This document shows, one piece after another, positions 22,551 to 27,960 of a DNA stretch of 27,960 nt; positions within the stretch are counted from its first letter, which is position 1; every line of letters starts with the position of its first letter. A model generated the notes under the pieces. It was not told where the DNA came from, did no database searches, and worked only from the letters and a program-made list of their open reading frames with translations. The stretch is from contig JBAYVN010000028.1 of NCBI GenBank assembly GCA_041674525.1, positions 1 to 27,960 of the forward strand, given 5' to 3'. This stretch comes from SHYQ01 sp041674525. Its GTDB lineage: Bacteria > Chloroflexota > Dehalococcoidia > UBA2979. The position numbers were made by a program, and so were the translations under genes.

Positions 22551-22599
22551 CGGAGCAGGGAATCCGCACGCCGAGGGTGTCGGGCTGTGCGCTGCTCCG
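22551..22599 (-). promoter_or_regulatory. Compound 5' leader hairpin of fliC
   Basis: Arms CGGAGCAG (22551-22558) and CTGCTCCG (22592-22599) enclose CGCAC/GTGCG (22566-22570, 22587-22591) and CCGA/TCGG (22572-22575, 22580-22583). In the mRNA this is a nearly continuous long stem that ends 5 nt before the GAGGAGG ribosome binding site. A strong leader stem before a highly expressed flagellin may stabilise the mRNA or be a regulator site. Two of its features, GGA in a bulge and GGA in the SD, would suit CsrA, but no CsrA or FliW gene is in the window. Confidence 0.6.
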
Positions 22600-22637
22600 G
22601 ACCGAGCCATCATTCCCCACCCCGGGGGAGAAGGAGA

Positions 22638-23813
22638 TCAGGGTCTCCCCGCGGACTGCCCGCTCTGAATCTGTACTATCACCTCGACGTACGCTGAGTC
22701 CTCGGGATACTCGTCGATCGAGACCTGTCCGGCGAGGCCATCGGTCGCGTTCGCGATCTGGAGCTGCGTCGCGAAGCCAACCGCCGTGTCGTTCGTGATC
22801 TGCCAGCCGGCCGCCTTCAACCCGTCGCGCACGCGGCCCGCGACCGCCGGCGCGCCATCCTTCGAGATCATCGAGGCCTGGTACGCTGTGGCGCCCTGTT
22901 GCTGGCCCCATGCGTAGCGAACCACCGAGAGCCCCTGCCAGGCCTGCGGCGCCGGGAACTTCTCCGGCAGCGTCAGCGGCTTCGCCGGCGGCACGTACGC
23001 GGACGCGGGCGCAGCCTCGGTATCCTGCGCCCGCGAGGCGAGGATGTACGTGAGCGCGGATCGAGGCGTCCCCGTGTTCGCCGCGGATTGCAGTGCGGCC
23101 CCCAGCTCCGGCGGGCTCTTCACCGCCGTGTCGTTGACGCGGACGATGCGGTCGCCCTTCTTGAGCCCCGCCTCCTGTGCCGGACCGGGGTCGACGCGGG
23201 TGACCGTCAGGTTCTGCTCCGTGGCCCCGCCGAGGGTGGGCGTAAGCGCGGTCATCTTCACGTGGAGCGTGGTCTCGGCGCCGCCGCGCGAGACCGTCAG
23301 GCGGTAGTCCGGCGCGTTCGGGTCCAGCCGCACCACCACCGAGCCCTCGACGTCTGCAAGGCGGTTGTTCTGGAACCGGACCACGCGCTGCGTGCTCTCG
23401 GCCAACCCCCCGTTGACCTGCCACGGGGAGGCGTTCAACTGCGCGGCCACCGCCTGCGACACCGCTGCGAGGTCGCCCTCCACGTCGTACATGAGCCACA
23501 CCAGGTCGGTGCCGTCCGACTGGTGGATGTACGAGGAGCCCAGGAGCCTGGCCTGTGGGTGGACGGGCAGGGACATGCGATCCGCCGGATTGGTGACCCC
23601 CGCATTCAGGATCTGGTCCAGGACCGGCGGCATGATGCCGGGGTACACCTCGACGCCGCTGGTGGCATCGTCGCGCAGCCAGCGCTCGGCCATGGTGGTG
23701 ATCGCGTCGCCGCCGCTGCCGCCCTTCACGCGGGAGGCCACGAACCCCGCCGCCGCGACGGCGAAGACCGCCAGGAACACCGCGATCGCAGGGAAGACCG
23801 TACTTCGACGCAT
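22638..23813 (-). CDS. Membrane-anchored PDZ-domain protein
   Basis: The ATG at 23813 is preferred since GAGGGGG lies 6 nt upstream; a GTG three bases earlier is possible. It encodes 391 residues: one N-terminal membrane segment (about 7-28), an extracytoplasmic region (50-190) without a family I recognise, and a PDZ domain (about 194-250: LTVTRVDPGPAQEAGLKKGD, with VRVNDTAV). A second region to the C-terminus (about 290-385) is unclassified. No protease active site is seen, so this is not a complete HtrA/DegP. PDZ domains bind C-terminal peptides. The gene lies between tRNA-His and flagellin and may be part of the flagellar or envelope system, but its role is unknown. Confidence 0.7.
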   Translation of the reverse strand: MRRSTVFPAIAVFLAVFAVAAAGFVASRVKGGSGGDAITTMAERWLRDDATSGVEVYPGIMPPVLDQILNAGVTNPADRMSLPVHPQARLLGSSYIHQSDGTDLVWLMYDVEGDLAAVSQAVAAQLNASPWQVNGGLAESTQRVVRFQNNRLADVEGSVVVRLDPNAPDYRLTVSRGGAETTLHVKMTALTPTLGGATEQNLTVTRVDPGPAQEAGLKKGDRIVRVNDTAVKSPPELGAALQSAANTGTPRSALTYILASRAQDTEAAPASAYVPPAKPLTLPEKFPAPQAWQGLSVVRYAWGQQQGATAYQASMISKDGAPAVAGRVRDGLKAAGWQITNDTAVGFATQLQIANATDGLAGQVSIDEYPEDSAYVEVIVQIQSGQSAGRP

Positions 23814-23893
23814 CACTGGCCCCCTCGAACGGTGTGCAGCGGGACTCTGGAGGGCACCGCTGCCGGGGGTCGGTCAGTCCCGGGCAGGGGCGA

Positions 23894-23970
23894 TGGGGTG
23901 GGTGAGGGGATTCGAACCCCCGATCTTCAGGGCCACAACCTGACGCCCTAACCGCTAGGCCACACCCACC
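23894..23970 (-). tRNA. tRNA-His (anticodon GTG), CCA encoded
   Basis: The minus-strand sequence folds as a tRNA: acceptor GTGGGTG (23969-23963) with CACCCAC (23904-23898), anticodon stem TCAGG/CCTGA, loop TTGTGGC (23938-23932) with anticodon GTG at 23936-23934, and T loop TTCGAAT. The hallmark of tRNA-His is present: an extra G at -1 (23970) opposite C73 (23897). CCA (23896-23894) is encoded. It lies between the PDZ gene and the transglycosylase gene. Confidence 0.96.
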
Positions 23971-23998
23971 ATCGGCATCCGCGCACGCGGAGAACGTG

Positions 23999-24007
23999 AT
24001 CGTAGCA
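23999..24007 (-). promoter_or_regulatory. Extended -10-like element of tRNA-His
   Basis: TGC-TACGAT (24007-23999) reads as an extended -10 (TGN plus a -10 hexamer), about 30 bp upstream of the tRNA 5' end. No clear -35 at the right distance was seen. It is a weak call. Confidence 0.35.
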
Positions 24008-24015
24008 GACCGCCC

Positions 24016-24046
24016 GGTGTTCGAGCGAACGGGGTGTTCGAGCGAA
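24016..24046. repeat. 14-bp exact direct repeat upstream of tRNA-His
   Basis: GGTGTTCGAGCGAA occurs at 24016-24029 and 24033-24046, a 17-bp period. It lies between the transglycosylase stop and the tRNA promoter region. It may be a protein-binding site or chance duplication. Confidence 0.6.
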
Positions 24047-24061
24047 GCGCACTCGTGCGGG

Positions 24062-24913
24062 CTACGAGGCCGGCTCGCTCAGGCCGCCCAGCGCGCGGAG
24101 GCTCCCCGCGAGCCCCGGCTGCGACCCCGACAGGCCGGCCCGCAGCAGCGCCGAGGTGACGCCACCGGCCCCGGGCACCGGCGAGAAGACCGGTCGCGTG
24201 CTGCCCACAATCGCCACGAGGTAGTCCCTGGTCTCCTGCGGCAGGGCCGCCTCCCAGGCAGCGCCGCGCGACGCGACGGCGGACTGCACCCGCCCCAGTC
24301 CCGCGTTGTAGGAGGCGAGCGCCTTCCGGACGTCGCCCTGCCAGGCGCGCAGGTACTGCTGCATCGACTGCGCCCCGGCGGACAGCGACTGCCCCGGATC
24401 CGTGCGGTTGATGTGCGGGTAGTACTGCGGCATGAGCTGCGCGATGCCCTCCGCACCGGCGGACGACCTCCGCTGGCCCGTGACGACGTCCGGGGCGAAG
24501 CCGGACTCCTGCTGGATCTGCCGCTCGAAGAGCGCGCCGTACCCGGGACCGATGACGGAGTCGCCGATCTGCCGGGACATCTCGCGCCACCCGTACGGGT
24601 CGGCGGCGTCGCCCGTGGCCTGCCCCGCGAGGAACGCGGCGACCTGCGCGGGCGACATTGGTGCCGATGCGGTGCTGTTCAGGAAGTCGCCGGCTGCCGT
24701 GCCCGGGCTCGTCCCGGGGCGCCGGCGAAGCGCGCCGCCGTCCCGCAGTGCGGACACCTCGGCGCGCACGTGCGCGATCTCCGCGCGCGGCTGCTCCAGC
24801 TGGCGTTGCAGGGCAGCGGCGAACCCCGGCCCACCCGCCTGCGCGGGCGCCGCGGCATCGACCCGCACCACGGGCGAGGAGGTGCCAACCGGGCTGATCG
24901 CTTCGAGACCCAC
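24062..24913 (-). CDS. Lytic transglycosylase (SLT domain), likely flagellum-associated
   Basis: The 283-residue protein has an SLT/goose-lysozyme-like lytic transglycosylase domain at about 122-245: the catalytic Glu136 in RQIQQESGF, GIAQLMP (156-162), a GAQSMQQYL helix and LASYNAG (199-205). These cleave peptidoglycan glycan strands to form anhydro-muropeptides. The N-terminus (MGLEAISPVGTSSPVV) is not a Sec signal peptide, so export may be by the flagellar system, as for FlgJ-type rod muramidases; this is an inference from its neighbours. The start is GTG 24913 with a weak AGGCTGG site, so the start is the least certain part. Confidence 0.83.
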   Translation of the reverse strand: MGLEAISPVGTSSPVVRVDAAAPAQAGGPGFAAALQRQLEQPRAEIAHVRAEVSALRDGGALRRRPGTSPGTAAGDFLNSTASAPMSPAQVAAFLAGQATGDAADPYGWREMSRQIGDSVIGPGYGALFERQIQQESGFAPDVVTGQRRSSAGAEGIAQLMPQYYPHINRTDPGQSLSAGAQSMQQYLRAWQGDVRKALASYNAGLGRVQSAVASRGAAWEAALPQETRDYLVAIVGSTRPVFSPVPGAGGVTSALLRAGLSGSQPGLAGSLRALGGLSEPAS

Positions 24914-24948
24914 GAGGCCAGCCTAGCGGCTGCGGGAGCCCATCCCGT

Positions 24949-24966
24949 ATGCGGGACGGCCCGCAT
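24949..24966 (-). other. 7-bp hairpin with tetraloop
   Basis: ATGCGGG (24949-24955) pairs with CCCGCAT (24960-24966) around ACGG, in the 95-bp gap between the flavin reductase and the transglycosylase. It is either a weak terminator for the former or a leader structure. Confidence 0.4.
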
Positions 24967-24981
24967 CGATCCTCCGCAGGT

Positions 24982-25005
24982 CCCTGAATGCAGACCCCGT
25001 CAGGG
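24982..25005 (-). terminator. 6-bp hairpin after the flavin reductase gene
   Basis: CCCTGA (24982-24987) and TCAGGG (25000-25005) form a stem with a 12-nt loop, starting 3 bp past the flavin reductase stop. No T tract follows. It may contribute to termination together with the hairpin at 24949. Confidence 0.4.
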
Positions 25006-25008
25006 CGC

Positions 25009-25515
25009 TCACGGCTCGATCATGCCGCCGAGGCCGCGGTAGCCGCCCAGGTAGTGCACCAGCGGCTCGTCCCCCGGGCGCTCGATGGCGATCGATTCGA
25101 CGCGGCCGACGACGATCGTGTGATCGCCCCCCGGGTACTGCGCCTCCATGCGGCACTCCGCCCACGCGAGCACGCCCTCCAGGATCGGCGACCCCAGCGG
25201 GCCGTCGTGAAAGGGCACGCCGCTCATCACCGCCTCGTTCTGACCGCGGCGCGCGAAGGCCTCGGAGGTGGCGCGTTGATCGGCGGCGAGGATGTTGATC
25301 GCGAACGCCTCCGAGGCCTCCAGGAAGGGGCGCATCGAGGCGCTGTGATCCACGCACAGCAGAATCAGCGGCGGGTGAAGTGACACGGAAGTGAAGGAGT
25401 TGGCGGTCATCCCTCGACGCTGGTGGCGGACCTGCGTGGTCACCACCGTCACCCCGGTGGCGAAGTGCCCCATGGTGCTGCGGAACTCGCGCGAGTCGAT
25501 GGATGCGTCGGCCAT
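25009..25515 (-). CDS. Flavin reductase-like (FMN-binding split-barrel) protein
   Basis: The start ATG 25515 is chosen because GGAGGGG is just upstream; the longer open frame adds a non-conserved stretch. The 168-residue protein matches flavin reductase-like split barrels: FRSTMGHFATGVTVVTT (11-27), RGMTANSFTSVSLHPPLILL (34-53) for flavin binding, DHTIVVGRV (131-139) and LVHYLGGYRGL near the end. Members use NADH or NADPH to reduce free FMN or FAD for two-component oxygenases (HpaC type), while some are domain-only flavoproteins. No partner oxygenase is in the window. It lies downstream of a triple repeat element and is the only clearly metabolic enzyme of this block. Confidence 0.87.
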   Translation of the reverse strand: MADASIDSREFRSTMGHFATGVTVVTTQVRHQRRGMTANSFTSVSLHPPLILLCVDHSASMRPFLEASEAFAINILAADQRATSEAFARRGQNEAVMSGVPFHDGPLGSPILEGVLAWAECRMEAQYPGGDHTIVVGRVESIAIERPGDEPLVHYLGGYRGLGGMIEP

Positions 25516-25576
25516 GGCCCCTCCAGCGGAAACCGCCGCATGGTACCACCGCATCAGATGCCGGGTGGCGGGCCCC

Positions 25577-25634
25577 GCTGACAAGGGCCGGCTGACGAGG
25601 GCCCCGGCTGACGAGGGCGCCGAGTCTCGACTCG
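25577..25634. repeat. Three imperfect direct repeats and a palindrome upstream of flavin reductase
   Basis: Tandem copies of GCTGAC(A/G)AGGGC start at 25577, 25591 and 25607 (14-16 bp apart), followed by CGAGT-CTCG-ACTCG (25621-25634). They occupy the 136-bp gap between the flavin reductase start (25515) and the stop of the small zinc-ribbon gene (25652). They are placed to act as operators or as a transcript end signal. Confidence 0.5.
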
Positions 25635-25651
25635 TCCTGATCACCGGCCCG

Positions 25652-25915
25652 TCAGGCCGCACCCTCCGCGGTCCCCTCCGCCCGTTCGACGTGTGCGGCC
25701 CGCTCCGCGCGCGCGGCCCGGGTCATCTCCCGCATCACCTCCAGCAGGAACCCGCCACAGTGATCGCAGAGGCGGTAGTCGCGCAGCCCGCGCGTCCGGT
25801 GCGCCACGTCGCCCTCGTCCGAGATCTGCACGAGGGTGGCGGGCGAGATCTGGATGTCGACGAGTCTCACGCTCAGCGAGCGGTAGCAGAGATCGCAGGC
25901 CTCGAAGTTCGCCAT
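25652..25915 (-). CDS. Small CxxC/CxxC putative zinc-ribbon protein, copy 2
   Basis: The 87-residue protein has C7-x2-C10 (CDLC) and C50-x2-C53 (CDHC), spaced as for a zinc ribbon, with an acidic/Ala-rich tail after about 65. I do not know a named family. It shares cysteine positions and several other residues (C-D-x-C, R-x-L-S, L-V, L-C-x-x-C) with the gene directly upstream, so the two look like a tandem duplication. ATG 25915 lies 6 bp past the upstream stop; the sequence AGGATAA of that stop region serves as the ribosome binding site. No membrane segment. Confidence 0.68.
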   Translation of the reverse strand: MANFEACDLCYRSLSVRLVDIQISPATLVQISDEGDVAHRTRGLRDYRLCDHCGGFLLEVMREMTRAARAERAAHVERAEGTAEGAA

Positions 25916-25921
25916 CGACGA

Positions 25922-26152
25922 TTATCCTGCCGCCTCGGACGGAACGCCGTGGTTCAACTCCACGTACCGGACGTATGCATCCAGCGTCTCCGCGCACGCC
26001 GGGCAGAGCAGGAAGTCGCTCGGCCGCTCCGCGAAGACCAGCCGGTGCGCCGCCGGTGCCCCGGGCACCACGGAGAGCGTGGAGATGCGCACCGTGACGA
26101 GCTCGTCACTGAGCGGGCGGTTGCAGGCATCGCACGGAGTGGAGAGCGCCAT
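25922..26152 (-). CDS. Small CxxC/CxxC putative zinc-ribbon protein, copy 1
   Basis: The protein is 76 residues with C7-x2-C10 (CDAC) and C50-x2-C53 (CPAC), the same positions as in its downstream neighbour. Both read C-D-x-C-x-R-x-L-S early and have L-C-x-x-C later. Two CxxC knuckles 40 residues apart are typical of zinc ribbons, which bind nucleic acid or protein. The start ATG has a weak site, GATCAGGC. No known family was recognised. The TAA stop (25922) is followed at once by the second copy. Confidence 0.66.
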   Translation of the reverse strand: MALSTPCDACNRPLSDELVTVRISTLSVVPGAPAAHRLVFAERPSDFLLCPACAETLDAYVRYVELNHGVPSEAAG

Positions 26153-26183
26153 GCCTGATCATCGGCGGACGCACGCGCCTGCT

Positions 26184-26214
26184 CGGGCGCTCCGCTGACG
26201 TCCCGGTGCGCCCG
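26184..26214 (-). other. 7-bp stem-loop after the methyltransferase gene
   Basis: CGGGCGC (26184-26190) and GCGCCCG (26208-26214) form a stem with a 17-nt loop, in the 107-bp gap between the methyltransferase and the CxxC genes. No T tract; a weak terminator or processing site. Confidence 0.35.
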
Positions 26215-26259
26215 CCCTGAGACGGCGCTGACTTCGTTCCCAATGCGCGAGGCGACCCG

Positions 26260-27537
26260 CTACGCGGGCAGATGCAGGGGCGAATGCAGCGGCAGGTGCA
26301 TGGAGAGCGCGCCCACGGCACGCAGCGCGTCCGCGCTCTCCACCCAGCGGCGCAGCACCTGTCGCGCCGAGGGCCGCTCCGGGAGTCGCGAAGCCGCCTC
26401 GAGGATGCTCGCGACGTCGCGCTGTCCGTCGATCGCGCCCAGCAGGCGCCGCGTGATCGCGTCGCCACCGAGCGGCACATCGCGCTCCTCGCCGAAGGTG
26501 AAGCGCAGCTGGTTGCCGGGTCGCTGGAGCGCCGGGGCCAGTACCTCCGCGAACCTCCAGCTGGACCACGCGGGACGCGCCGCCGGCTCATCGGACCGGA
26601 TGGGCGGCGGCGCCGCGGCGGACGCGGGAGCGGCGTAGAACTCGTGCTTGGGCATCGCGCCGTGCAGCAGCTCGGCGACGGCGTGGCGCTGCGCATCCGG
26701 CAGCGCGGCCGCCCGCGCGTCGCGGAGGTACGTCGCCGGCTCGTAGCGACGAGGCACGCTGAAGGCGCGCAGGGTCATCCCGGCGCCAGCCAGCCAGGCG
26801 TAGACCTCCGGGACGGTGTAGGCGCGGTCCTGCGTGTGCAGCAGCAGATCGTACGCACCGGCGTCGCTGGCCTCGATCTCGTGGCGGAACATCGGCGTGT
26901 CCATCAGCCCGCGCAGCACGCGGTGCTCGCGAGGCAGCGACGCCAGCGTGCTCCGCAGCACCCGCAGCCGTTCCGCCTCGGGCAGGGTGCGCGGCGCCAG
27001 GTGGCGCATCAGCGCCTGCATCGCGTACACCGGCTCGCGCCCGTAGCGCGCGTACACCATGACGCCGATGCCGCCGTCCGGCTTCAGCGCGTCGCGCAGC
27101 GCGGCCAGCCCCGCCTCGGGCGAAGACAGGTGGTGCAGGACGCCGGTGGTAACGATGAAGTCGAACGGTCCGATGCCCAGCGCGGGCGCCGCCTCCAGCG
27201 GCGACAGCACGAAGCGCACGTTCGCCTCCAGGCCGCGCCGCTCGATGCGGCGCGCGGCGATCTCGAGCGACGCCGACGAGAAGTCGAGCGCCACGATCTC
27301 CGCCCCGGTTCCACGCAGTTGCTCGGCCAGGAAGACCGTGTTGTCGCCGGTGCCGCACCCCGCGTCCAGTACGCGGAACCCGCCATCCACGGCCCGGCGG
27401 CCGCCCCAGAAGGCCTCCAGGATGCGCGGCAGCTCCGAGATCGAGGGCTGCACCAGCGCCTCGAGCTCGCGCTCGGGATCCCGCTGGGGATAGGGCAGCG
27501 TCTCGTACTGCTGCTGCACCTCTTCGAGCAGGGACAT
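26260..27537 (-). CDS. Class I SAM-dependent methyltransferase with a C-terminal extension
   Basis: The start ATG 27537 is used because GGAGG lies just upstream; the longer frame starts within the structured intergenic element. The 425-residue protein begins MSLLEEVQQQYETLPYPQRD, the Y-x-x-x-P-Y-P motif seen in several protein and small-molecule methyltransferases. Motif I VLDAGCGTGDN is at 56-66, the acidic residue closing motif II (ALDFS) at D85, and TGVLHHLSS near 131-139. The rest (about 165-425) is an alpha-helical extension, similar in layout to methyltransferases with a regulatory C-terminal domain (PF10119-like), which I cannot confirm. Its place between two flagellin genes raises protein or glycan modification of flagellin as a guess; no direct evidence. 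Confidence 0.8.
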   Translation of the reverse strand: MSLLEEVQQQYETLPYPQRDPERELEALVQPSISELPRILEAFWGGRRAVDGGFRVLDAGCGTGDNTVFLAEQLRGTGAEIVALDFSSASLEIAARRIERRGLEANVRFVLSPLEAAPALGIGPFDFIVTTGVLHHLSSPEAGLAALRDALKPDGGIGVMVYARYGREPVYAMQALMRHLAPRTLPEAERLRVLRSTLASLPREHRVLRGLMDTPMFRHEIEASDAGAYDLLLHTQDRAYTVPEVYAWLAGAGMTLRAFSVPRRYEPATYLRDARAAALPDAQRHAVAELLHGAMPKHEFYAAPASAAAPPPIRSDEPAARPAWSSWRFAEVLAPALQRPGNQLRFTFGEERDVPLGGDAITRRLLGAIDGQRDVASILEAASRLPERPSARQVLRRWVESADALRAVGALSMHLPLHSPLHLPA

Positions 27538-27627
27538 GGGCAGCCTCCTGCCTCGCAGTGTGTCGGAGCGGCGCGGGCGGGGGCATCGGGGAACTCCCGC
27601 GTGCGCATCGTACGCTCGCGGGCGGCG

Positions 27628-27702
27628 GGCACGAAGAGGCCCCCGCCTTGCGGCGGGGGCCGGTCCGAGTCGCCCGTTCGGGCGCATCCCGTGCTTCGTG
27701 CC
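27628..27702 (-). ncRNA. Structured three-way-junction element downstream of flagellin 2
   Basis: On the minus strand, GGCACGAAG (27702-27694) pairs with CTTCGTGCC (27636-27628) to close a domain that holds two hairpins: CGCCC-GAAC-GGGCG (27684-27671) and the 10-bp stem 27638-27661 capped by GCAA, a GNRA-type tetraloop. This is a tidy 75-nt fold, 25 bp after the flagellin 2 stop. It may be the 3' UTR and terminator of flagellin 2, or a separate small RNA. No known RNA family was matched. Confidence 0.5.
27638..27661 (-). terminator. Perfect 10-bp GC stem with GCAA loop
   Basis: GGCCCCCGCC (27638-27647) and GGCGGGGGCC (27652-27661) form a perfect stem around TTGC (GCAA in the RNA). The minus strand then reads TCTTCGT, a weak T-rich tail. 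It is the most terminator-like element of the window and would end the flagellin 2 transcript before the methyltransferase gene. Confidence 0.75.
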
Positions 27703-27726
27703 TCGTTTCTGCGGCGCGCCCGGGGG

Positions 27727-27960
27727 CTAGCCGCCGATCAGCTTGAGGACCGCCTGCGGAGCGGAGTTCGCCTGGGCGAGCACCGACACGCCGGCCTGCT
27801 GCATGATCTGGCGCGACACCATCTCGGAGGACACCTGCGCGATGTCCGCGTCGCGGATGCGGGACTCGGACGCGCTCAGGTTCTCCACCGACACGCCCAC
27901 GCTGTTGATCGCCGTCTCCAGCTGGTTCTGGCGAGCACCAAGCTTCGCGCGGAAGGTCGA
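27727..27960 (-). CDS. Flagellin 2, 3' end only
   Basis: The final 77 codons before a TAG (27729-27727) read through the window edge. They include STFRAKLGARQNQLETAINS, VGVSVENLSASESRIRDADI, QIMQQAGVSVLAQANSAPQA and end VLKLIGG. This is the conserved C-terminal D1/D0 helix of flagellins, 61 of 77 positions equal to the first flagellin by my own count. Position 1 of the gene lies outside the window. Two flagellin genes in one island allow filaments of more than one subunit. Confidence 0.93.
   Translation of the reverse strand, partial: STFRAKLGARQNQLETAINSVGVSVENLSASESRIRDADIAQVSSEMVSRQIMQQAGVSVLAQANSAPQAVLKLIGG

Noticed and set aside
23894..24061. tRNA-His as an integration site of a mobile island
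   Set aside because: No integrase, no recombination remnant and no repeated tRNA 3' end is visible; both sides hold flagellum- or envelope-type genes of similar composition.
26256..26268. CCCGC-TAC-GCGGG hairpin over the methyltransferase stop
   Set aside because: Five pairs with a 3-nt loop inside a GC-rich coding end is expected by chance.

Overview
The window is about 70% GC with strongly G/C-ending codons. It is dominated by one long minus-strand flagellar island running from about 27960 down to 5824. Several traits suggest a Gram-positive-like or Chloroflexota/Actinomycetota-type bacterium: a sortase inside the island, no P- or L-ring genes (flgH, flgI) in the part seen, a short Bacillus-like FlgD, the TIGR02530 flagellar-operon protein between flgD and flgE, and a histone-H1-like AAKP/AAKR repeat protein. 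No rRNA or marker protein fixes the taxon, so this is an inference.

Left edge (1-3040). A Lys/Ala/Pro-repeat histone-like gene on the minus strand is cut by an in-frame TAG while the repeat continues in frame to the window edge. It is separated by a 533-bp non-coding region, with an operator-like palindrome and a 10-bp-periodic GATC-rich array, from a divergent two-gene plus-strand operon. That operon encodes a fumarylacetoacetate-hydrolase-family enzyme, translationally coupled (GTGA) to a fused double nitrilase-fold protein whose catalytic triads are degenerate in both halves. It converges on the minus-strand genes with a 3-bp gap.

Minus-strand block 3044-5690: a Cys/His-rich protein, a secreted beta-propeller and a cNMP-binding-fold/DUF2225 fusion.

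Flagellar core, in transcription order: fliC, flaG, fliD, fliS, fliT/flgN-like, sortase, flgM, fliF, fliG, fliH, fliI, fliJ, flgB, flgC, fliE, fliK, flgD, TIGR02530, flgE. The order covers filament, cap and chaperones, then anti-sigma factor, MS ring and switch, export ATPase, rod, hook-length control and hook. The rod genes flgB-flgC-fliE sit after fliJ instead of before fliF, which is the common order. Many stop/start codons overlap or nearly abut, and most larger gaps contain GC-rich hairpins. One hairpin buries the fliF ribosome binding site and another forms the fliC leader.

Upstream (right) part: a membrane-anchored PDZ protein, a tRNA-His(GTG) with encoded CCA, a lytic transglycosylase without a signal peptide (a candidate FlgJ-like muramidase), a flavin reductase, two tandem paralogous CxxC/CxxC mini-proteins, a class I SAM methyltransferase, a structured three-way-junction element with a GNRA-capped terminator, and the 3' end of a second flagellin at the edge.

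No CRISPR array, insertion sequence, integrase or phage gene was seen. I see no complete new defence or mobile system. The most unusual items are the interrupted histone-like repeat gene, the sequestered fliF start, the degenerate double nitrilase, the sortase in the flagellar island, the tandem mini zinc-ribbon pair and the structured RNA downstream of flagellin 2.
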